From contig NC_018748.1 of the NCBI RefSeq assembly GCF_000263195.1, forward strand, positions 2,914,001 through 2,978,000: DNA of 64,000 nucleotides, read 5' to 3'. A program made the translations under genes and the position numbers. Numbering within the stretch: position 1 is the stretch's first letter; the number at the start of each line of letters is the position of its first letter. Origin of the DNA: Emticicia oligotrophica DSM 17448 (GTDB lineage: Bacteria > Bacteroidota > Bacteroidia > Cytophagales > Spirosomataceae). The notes beneath the pieces are model-generated. The model ran no database searches and was not told the DNA's origin. It saw only the letters and a program-made list of their open reading frames with translations. Shown here piece by piece: positions 58,412 to 64,000 of this stretch.

Positions 58412-61000
58412 TTAGAATAAAGCTAATTGCTTGTCGTTATCTTCTTGATTATCATCATTTTGTGAATCGTCATTATCAGAAGTCTTGTCATCAGTCGAAG
58501 TAATAACCTCTTCTACTTTTGGCTCAAGCATTTTCACTTCCACAATATCATACGCATTGATTTTTTGCCCGATTGCTTTCCAACCTCTAATATCGACAAA
58601 CTCATCAACCAAAATCGTTTGAGTTTCGATTGGTGATTTTTTATCAGATTTGGTTTTAATTTCAAATCGAGGATATTTATCAAGGCTAGCGGCCAATAAA
58701 CGAGAGTTTTTTGTATCGGAGATAAACAAAAACTTTTTATCCATAGTGGTGGTCTCGATTTTGAAACGCTTAATGTAGAAAATCTTGTTTTCTCCTTCGT
58801 AATGTAAGCACGAAACAGGGCTTTCAGCATCATATTTAGACACAATCAAAATTTCTTTTGGTTCATAGCGGTTGGTTAATTCAAAGTTGGTAAATTCATA
58901 ATGTCCATCTTTGTAAATAACTAAGATTTTATCTTCCGAACCAAAATTTCCTAAATACTGTCCGTGTTCATCACGATTAAGCTTCCCTATTACCGCATCG
59001 AACCAAATATCTACGCCACCAAGCGTTGATTTACCGGCTGATTTGAATGCAATTTTACGAATAGGAAATTTCGTAACAACATTTCCCATCGAGCTACGGT
59101 TTTTGATAGTTAAAGTCGAGAAATCCCAGTCGAATTGTTTTTTCTTGGCAGTAGAGTTTGCTGTAAGATTAACGGCAACTGTTTCTGCTTCGCCGTTATC
59201 ATTGGCGGTAAAGTATAAGATTTTCGACTTCGGATTACCCATCGTCACATCATATTCTTTATCACGCGTGATGCCCGTTACAAAGAATCGTTTGGCATAA
59301 GAAGTGCCCGATTTAGCATCAATGTAAATAGCATTGTAAATTTTACGTTCATCGTTTTTACGGAAAACCGAACAATAAATAATGTCTTTTCCAACGAATA
59401 CTTTTTCTTGGATTTTTGTGATAACGTATTTGCCATCACGTTTAAAGGCAATAATATCATCAATATCAGAGCAATCCATTACATATTCGTCTTTCTTTAG
59501 TCCGTAGCCAATAAAGCCTCCTTCACGGTCAACATAAAGTTTTTGATTATTGGCCGCTACCACTGTTGCTTGAACTGCTTCGAACTGACGTATTTCTGTT
59601 TTGCGTTCTCTGCCTTTGCTATATTTCTTTAATAAATCACGGTAGAAAGAAATCGTAAAACGCACTATATTAGCCAAGTTATCTTCTACTTCGGCCAATT
59701 CATCTTGTAGGCGTTTCATGAGTTCATCGGCCTTGAATGAGTCATACTTAGAAATACGTTTGATTTTAATTTCAAGTAATCTGAGTAAGTCTTCTTCAAC
59801 TATTTCTCGATAAAAATCCTTTTTGTATGGTTCTAAACCACGGTCAACAGTGGCTACTACATCTTCGAAAGTTGTACATTCTTCGATTTGACGATAGATT
59901 CTATTTTCAATAAAGATTTTTTCTAGCGAACTATAAAGTAGTTTTTCTTTGAGTTCATGCCGCTTAATTTCCAGTTCTCGCTGAAGCAAATGTTTAGTTT
60001 GCTCAGTACATTGCTTTAAAATATCACTTACTGTAATAAAATGAGGTTTGTTGTCAACAATCACACAGGCATTCGGCGAAATTGAACTTTCACACTCTGT
60101 AAAAGCGTAAAGAGCATCAATCGTAATATCTGGTGAAGTATTAGGAGCCAAGTGAATAATAATCGAAACATCTTTGGCGGTATTATCTTCAACCTTTTTG
60201 ATTTTTATTTTGCCAGCATCATTCGCCTTGATAATTGACTCGATAAGAGATGATGTAGTTGTACTAAATGGAATCTCCTGAATCTCGAGGGTTTTCTTAT
60301 CTATTTCGGCAATTTTCGCACGAACTTTTATTTTTCCTCCACGAGCACCATCATTGTAGTTGGTCACGTCAACCATACCACCCGTCAAGAAATCGGGATA
60401 TAATTGGAATGGTTCCTTTTTGAGGTAAGAGATAGAAGCTTCGCACAACTCAATGAAGTTATGGGGCATTACTTTAGTAGAAAGGCCAACCGCAATACCT
60501 TCTACTCCTTGAGCAAGTAGGAGGGGAAATTTTGCTGGAAGATTTACCGGTTCACGCTTACGGCCATCATAAGACATTTGCCATTCGGTAGTATCTTCGT
60601 TGAAAAGAACGTCATTCGCAAATTTCGATAGACGTACCTCAATATAACGCGGAGCCGCCGCACCATCGCCCGTGCGAACATCTCCCCAGTTTCCTTGTGT
60701 ATCGAGTAGGAGATTCTTCTGTCCCATCGTCACGATTGCGTCTCCAATTGAAGCATCGCCATGTGGGTGATATTGCATACTTGAGCCAATCACGTTGGCT
60801 ACTTTATTGAAACGTCCATCATCCATTTCTTTAAGGGCATGCAAAATGCGTCGTTGAACGGGTTTTAAACCGTCTTCGATGGCAGGCACGGCACGCTCAA
60901 GAATTACATATGAAGCATATTCGAGAAACCAGTTTTCAAACATGTCGTCGATTACTTCTTTTTGCTGTAGGGGGTCGTACTTTGGTGTTTCGTCACTCAT
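58412..61000 (-). CDS. parC: DNA topoisomerase IV subunit A
   Basis: Type IIA topoisomerase A subunit, 862 residues. Winged-helix/tower core with catalytic Tyr119 in APRYIEVRL, the GAEGIAVG-like QGVEGIAVGLST segment, and the C-terminal beta-pinwheel from about 500. The tail is very acidic (Asp/Glu/Asn-rich) and ends KQLALF. In the quinolone region YHPHGDASIGDAIV the serine position equivalent to E. coli GyrA Ser83 is Ala83, while the acidic residue is kept as Asp87. This is usual for Bacteroidota ParC as far as I recall. The GyrA box is absent, which supports ParC. parE is not adjacent. Confidence 0.93.
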   Translation of the reverse strand: MSDETPKYDPLQQKEVIDDMFENWFLEYASYVILERAVPAIEDGLKPVQRRILHALKEMDDGRFNKVANVIGSSMQYHPHGDASIGDAIVTMGQKNLLLDTQGNWGDVRTGDGAAAPRYIEVRLSKFANDVLFNEDTTEWQMSYDGRKREPVNLPAKFPLLLAQGVEGIAVGLSTKVMPHNFIELCEASISYLKKEPFQLYPDFLTGGMVDVTNYNDGARGGKIKVRAKIAEIDKKTLEIQEIPFSTTTSSLIESIIKANDAGKIKIKKVEDNTAKDVSIIIHLAPNTSPDITIDALYAFTECESSISPNACVIVDNKPHFITVSDILKQCTEQTKHLLQRELEIKRHELKEKLLYSSLEKIFIENRIYRQIEECTTFEDVVATVDRGLEPYKKDFYREIVEEDLLRLLEIKIKRISKYDSFKADELMKRLQDELAEVEDNLANIVRFTISFYRDLLKKYSKGRERKTEIRQFEAVQATVVAANNQKLYVDREGGFIGYGLKKDEYVMDCSDIDDIIAFKRDGKYVITKIQEKVFVGKDIIYCSVFRKNDERKIYNAIYIDAKSGTSYAKRFFVTGITRDKEYDVTMGNPKSKILYFTANDNGEAETVAVNLTANSTAKKKQFDWDFSTLTIKNRSSMGNVVTKFPIRKIAFKSAGKSTLGGVDIWFDAVIGKLNRDEHGQYLGNFGSEDKILVIYKDGHYEFTNFELTNRYEPKEILIVSKYDAESPVSCLHYEGENKIFYIKRFKIETTTMDKKFLFISDTKNSRLLAASLDKYPRFEIKTKSDKKSPIETQTILVDEFVDIRGWKAIGQKINAYDIVEVKMLEPKVEEVITSTDDKTSDNDDSQNDDNQEDNDKQLALF

Positions 61001-61087
61001 AATAGTCTGTTAGCGAAAGCATAATAATATAAGGCAAATGTAGTAAAAAATGGCATAATTCTATGGGTTTCTGAGAGCGTGACTTTG

Positions 61088-61171
61088 TTATTTAGAAATA
61101 TTCTAAATAAAGTTTGGGTTTTAATTTTCTCTGTCTATCTTTGTGCTATTATTTAGATTAATTCTAAATAA
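61088..61171 (+). promoter_or_regulatory. Promoter bracketed by two Fur-like boxes (small gene)
   Basis: Box 1 TTATTTAGA-N5-TCTAAATAA at 61088-61110, -33 TTTG (61113-61116), 19-base spacer, -7 TATCTTTG (61136-61143), box 2 of the same 9-5-9 form at 61149-61171. Box 2 extends to 15-base arms (61143-61177). Confidence 0.85.
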
Positions 61172-61208
61172 TAGCACTATTGGTTATTACCTTAAACTAG
61201 ATTCTAAC

Positions 61209-61424
61209 ATGAAAATTCTCAATTTTTTAGTTGATTTACAAGAATCTCTTAGTTTACAGAAATTAAAAAACGAGTTAAATAGTGTAGGAATTAAGGCTTT
61301 TATGATTGATTATTTGAGTATGCAGATTTCAATTTTAGGTACAGATTCAATACAAGCTGAAACAATTGATTGTACAGTAAGAAAAGCAGATTTCGATTCT
61401 AAATCCTTTAGGATAAGTAATTAA
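61209..61424 (+). CDS. 71-residue protein, possible metal-binding-domain-like fold
   Basis: A small soluble protein with no family I can name. The pattern strand (MKILNFLVDL), helix (SLQKLKNELNSVG), strand (IKAFMIDYLSM), strand (QISILGTDS), helix and strand fits a ferredoxin-like HMA fold, but the CxxC metal motif is absent; one Cys is in ETIDCTVRK. The ATG at 61209 is the start, because an upstream GTG lies inside a Fur-like box. Its promoter is bracketed by two such boxes, so it should be repressed when metal is ample. The fur gene lies downstream. Confidence 0.7.
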   Translation: MKILNFLVDLQESLSLQKLKNELNSVGIKAFMIDYLSMQISILGTDSIQAETIDCTVRKADFDSKSFRISN

Positions 61425-61844
61425 TAATTTAAATAAACGCTAAAACTGCCGTTTAATTTTCGGTTTTAAAATTGCCAAGACAGCTAGGTCTGCACACTTT
61501 TTTTAAATTTTATGCACTACTAACTAGATTTACAAATGTAGTTTTTGAAGAAAGTAGAAATATTATCAGTTAAAATTTATGGGTTTAACCAAAGTTTCTT
61601 AAAACCCTTAGAAGAAACAAAGAGTTGTTCTTGTGAAGATTAGTAGTTTCTTAAAATCCTTTTAGGTCTTTAAAATATAAGCCTGAAGGTTAGAGATAAA
61701 ATATTTAAATGGACGGAAGTTTTCATCAATTAGTTTGTCAGTTTTTGTTGATATAAAGCTTATTGATAGCAGTTTTTATAGCACTTAGAAATGGTGAAAT
61801 TGCAAAAACTAAGATTAATAACCACATAATAAAAAATACGAGCC
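61425..61844. other. Intergenic region upstream of fur, 420 bases
   Basis: AT-rich. It holds a direct repeat of GTTTCTTAAAAyCCTT (61594 and 61646, 52 bases apart) and a small hairpin around the first copy (GTTTCTT...AAGAAAC). No Fur-like box, ORF or RNA gene is recognised; the fur promoter is not evident. Confidence 0.4.
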
Positions 61845-62306
61845 ATGCTTGAGCAAAATCATTATAAAGAAGCTAAGGCAATTTTAGATGCCAAAATTGA
61901 GGAATTAGGGCTCCGTAAGACAGTCGAACGATATAAGATTTTAGAAGAAATTTATAAGCGTAACGACCATTTTGAAGCTGATGAATTGTATTATGTTTTT
62001 GTCGAACGTAATTTTTCTGTAAGTAAATCTACTGTTTATAATACACTTGAATTGTTGGTGGAGTTGGGGCTTGTAAAAAAACGCCAGTTTAATGGTTCAC
62101 ATGCAGCTTGCTACGAAAAGGCCTTTGGTAGAAAACAACACAGCCATTTAATTTGTGTAGATTGTAATCGTGTATTTGAATTTTGTGACCCTCGTCTTCA
62201 AGCTATTCAAAATACTATTTCTGAGTTCTATGATATGTCTATTATTGACCATTCGCTAATAATCTACGGTCAATGTCAACGAGAGAATTGTAAGAAAAAT
62301 ACCTAA
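61845..62306 (+). CDS. fur: Fur-family metalloregulator
   Basis: A 153-residue ferric-uptake-type repressor. Winged helix (about 15-85) with LRKTVERYKILEEIYKRNDHFEADELY and recognition helix SVSKSTVYNTLELLVELGLV. The C-terminal dimer domain has QHSHLICVDCNRVFEFCD and structural zinc Cys pairs CVDC and CQRENC. It lies between two transcription units whose promoters carry Fur-like boxes, so it is probably their repressor. Fur is favoured over Zur because the next gene is FecA-like, but Zur or PerR cannot be excluded. Confidence 0.9.
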   Translation: MLEQNHYKEAKAILDAKIEELGLRKTVERYKILEEIYKRNDHFEADELYYVFVERNFSVSKSTVYNTLELLVELGLVKKRQFNGSHAACYEKAFGRKQHSHLICVDCNRVFEFCDPRLQAIQNTISEFYDMSIIDHSLIIYGQCQRENCKKNT

Positions 62307-62348
62307 TTCTCGTTCGAATACCCATTTGATTTTTTGTATTTCAAATCC

Positions 62349-62433
62349 TTATTTAAAATTATTCTAAATAAACCCTTGTCGTTTAAAAATTCGTATCTAC
62401 ATTTGTGGTGTTATTTAGAATTAGTCTAAACAA
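62349..62433 (+). promoter_or_regulatory. Promoter bracketed by two Fur-like boxes (receptor gene)
   Basis: Box 3 TTATTTAAA-N5-TCTAAATAA at 62349-62371, -33 TTG (62376-62378), 19-base spacer, -7 TACATTTG (62398-62405), box 4 TTATTTAGA-N5-TCTAAACAA at 62411-62433. One mismatch in each box. Confidence 0.85.
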
Positions 62434-62448
62434 AATTAAGAAATAAAT

Positions 62449-64000
62449 ATGAACTCTTGGAATTATACTATTTTAAGTTTGTTGTTTGTCCCAATGCTTT
62501 CTTATGGACAAAAAGCGGCTATTAGTGGCAAGGTTGCAGATAATCAAAAGCAGATTGTAATTGGAGCAAGCATCGTATTAAAAGGCACTGTAAGGGGAGT
62601 TCAGACCAATAGCAAAGGTGAATACATTATTAAAGGATTAAAAGAGGGAAATTATACTTTAGTTGTATCGAGCGTTGGTTTGCAGTCTGAAGAAGTTGCG
62701 GTTGAACTTAAAGAAAATGAATTGAAAATAGTAGATGTTTCTTTAATGGAAGAGACTTATACACTCAAAGATGTACAGGTGGTAGCAAGCCGCGGCGTGA
62801 GAGGGAATGAACATTTAGCAGAAGTAGATGGCTATTCCATAAATGCGACTAAGAAAAACGAAGTTATAAAACTTGACAACCTCAATGCCAATTTGGCAAT
62901 GAACAATAGCCGTCAGATTTTTAGTCGAACACCCGGTATTTCGGTTTGGGAAAATGATGGTTCGGGTATTCAGTTGGGCGTGGCATCTCGTGGTTTAAGT
63001 CCGAATCGTTCTTGGGAGTTTAATGTTAGAATGAATGGATATGACATTACACCCGATCCAATGGGTTATCCAGAAGCCTATTACACACCACCAATGGAAG
63101 TAGTTGACCGCATCGAAATTGTCCGTGGAGCTTCTTCTTTACAATACGGCCCACAATTTGGGGGATTGATGAATTTCGTACTTCGCAAGCCTGATATTTC
63201 TACTCGTATTACGGTAGAATCTCAGAATACAACAGGTAGTAATGGCTTGTTTAGTACATTTAATTATATCGGCGGAACTGAAGGACGTTTAAGTTATACT
63301 GCCTATTACCAAAAACGTTTTGGAAACGGTTGGAGAGATAATAGCTACTACAACACTGACCACGCTCACGCCGAATTGAGCTATGCCATTACGAATAAAT
63401 TCAAAATAGGAGCAGAGGCTACCTACATGACTTACAAAAGCCAACAAGCAGGTGGCTTGACCGATGCTCAGTTTGCCCAAGATGCACGCCAAAGTGTGCG
63501 TAGTCGAAATTGGTTTAGTACGCCTTGGTTAGTTCCTTCCCTCTCGGCTGAGTATGTTTTCAGTGAAAAAACAAAATTAAGTTGGAAAGCCTTTGGCGTG
63601 ATTGCCGAGCGTAGTAGTGTTGGGAATGTAGCGGCTATTACAACTGTAGATAACCTTGCTTCAAATCGTCAGGTAGATACAGACTACTACAATAATTATG
63701 GTTCAGAATTACGCTTCATTACAGACTATAAATTTTTTGGATTAAATAATACAGTTGCGAGTGGTTTAAGGTACTACAATGGTAATATCGACCGTAAGCA
63801 GTTAGGAAAAGGGTCGGTTGGGGAAGATATGGAATTTAGTATCGAAGGCGAATATCCACGTGATTTAGATTTTAATAATATCAATAAAGCTGCTTATTTT
63901 GAGAATATTTTCCGCATTAGTAAGAAGTTTTTAGTAACTGCTGGCGGAAGAATTGAAAATATCAGTTCAACCATGCACGGACGTTTGGGTTTATCAAATG
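62449..64000 (+). CDS. TonB-dependent receptor, FecA-like, C-terminus beyond window
   Basis: Outer-membrane ferric-siderophore-type importer, 517 codons visible. Signal peptide to about residue 21 (SYGQ), carboxypeptidase-like regulatory domain (about 24-105) with GASIVLKGTVRGVQTNSKGEY, then a plug with SRQIFSRTPGISVWE, GIQLGVASRGLSPNR, NGYDITPDPMGYPEAYYTPP and IEIVRGASSLQYGPQFGGLMNF. The last two resemble the iron-dicitrate receptor FecA. Barrel strands continue to the window end. Two Fur-like boxes surround the promoter, so iron repression is expected. Confidence 0.93.
   Translation, partial: MNSWNYTILSLLFVPMLSYGQKAAISGKVADNQKQIVIGASIVLKGTVRGVQTNSKGEYIIKGLKEGNYTLVVSSVGLQSEEVAVELKENELKIVDVSLMEETYTLKDVQVVASRGVRGNEHLAEVDGYSINATKKNEVIKLDNLNANLAMNNSRQIFSRTPGISVWENDGSGIQLGVASRGLSPNRSWEFNVRMNGYDITPDPMGYPEAYYTPPMEVVDRIEIVRGASSLQYGPQFGGLMNFVLRKPDISTRITVESQNTTGSNGLFSTFNYIGGTEGRLSYTAYYQKRFGNGWRDNSYYNTDHAHAELSYAITNKFKIGAEATYMTYKSQQAGGLTDAQFAQDARQSVRSRNWFSTPWLVPSLSAEYVFSEKTKLSWKAFGVIAERSSVGNVAAITTVDNLASNRQVDTDYYNNYGSELRFITDYKFFGLNNTVASGLRYYNGNIDRKQLGKGSVGEDMEFSIEGEYPRDLDFNNINKAAYFENIFRISKKFLVTAGGRIENISSTMHGRLGLSN

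Noticed and set aside
61143-61208. Upstream GTG start for the 71-residue protein
   Set aside because: It lies at the end of the -7 box and inside a Fur-like box, before any plausible transcript start.
1-64000. CRISPR arrays, tRNA or rRNA genes, prophage or insertion sequences
   Set aside because: No regularly spaced repeats, cloverleaf-like sequences, transposase motifs or phage structural genes were recognised.

Overview
The window reads as chromosomal DNA of an AT-rich Bacteroidota, most likely a Cytophagales/Spirosomataceae-type bacterium; Emticicia-like is a guess from gene content and base composition. The signs are TonB-dependent receptors with carboxypeptidase-like N-terminal extensions, a BlaI plus M56 peptidase pair, a DUF2723/GT117 membrane glycosyltransferase, PafA-type phosphatase, DUF1080 and GH43 secreted enzymes, A-rich leaders without clear Shine-Dalgarno sites, and many promoters of the Bacteroidota type (-33 TTG, -7 TAnnTTTG). 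No rRNA, tRNA, CRISPR array, prophage or intact insertion sequence was seen.

Layout. 1-3370: RND efflux permease (cut by the window edge) with its membrane-fusion lipoprotein. 3558-9131: small stress and defence genes (Crp-type regulator, aldo/keto reductase, VOC protein, DinB, YrdB-like membrane protein, serine hydrolase). 9470-21660: mostly secreted carbohydrate enzymes (xylose-isomerase-like barrel, cytochrome-c dehydrogenase, GH43, amidohydrolase, DUF1080, polysaccharide deacetylase, CE15-like esterase) without SusC/SusD. 21811-25489: a frame-broken FMN reductase, a TauE-type transporter, DUF4261 and DUF5690 proteins. 25607-28234: BlaI/M56 signalling pair with three operators. 28426-33450: a second DUF1080 protein, twin small secreted proteins, SGNH hydrolase, a second deacetylase. 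33570-45525: housekeeping genes (fructose-bisphosphate aldolase, NrnA-type phosphoesterase, two FKBP lipoproteins, PafA, M28 peptidase, nucleotidase). 45622-48009: a TonB-dependent receptor whose promoter carries the same operator as its lipoprotein partner. 48166-54793: GT117 protein, HxlR/nitroreductase divergent pair, dnaJ, grpE, RidA. 54840-57439: a four-gene unit of a small protein with a C-terminal Cys-Pro tail, a multi-pass membrane protein and a NarL-type two-component system. 57741-61000: cold-shock protein, PspC protein, parC. 61088-64000: an iron-type regulon with Fur, a 71-residue protein and a FecA-like receptor (cut by the window end), the last two under nearly identical promoters bracketed by Fur-like boxes.

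The strongest leads are the promoter architectures (Fur-like boxes at 61088-62433, TGCAA-N5-TTGCA at 45564-48065, BlaI operators at 25607-25678, interlocked divergent promoters at 51694-51743) and the small-protein/membrane-protein/two-component unit at 54840-57439. Assignments come from reading motifs and known families; no database search was run.
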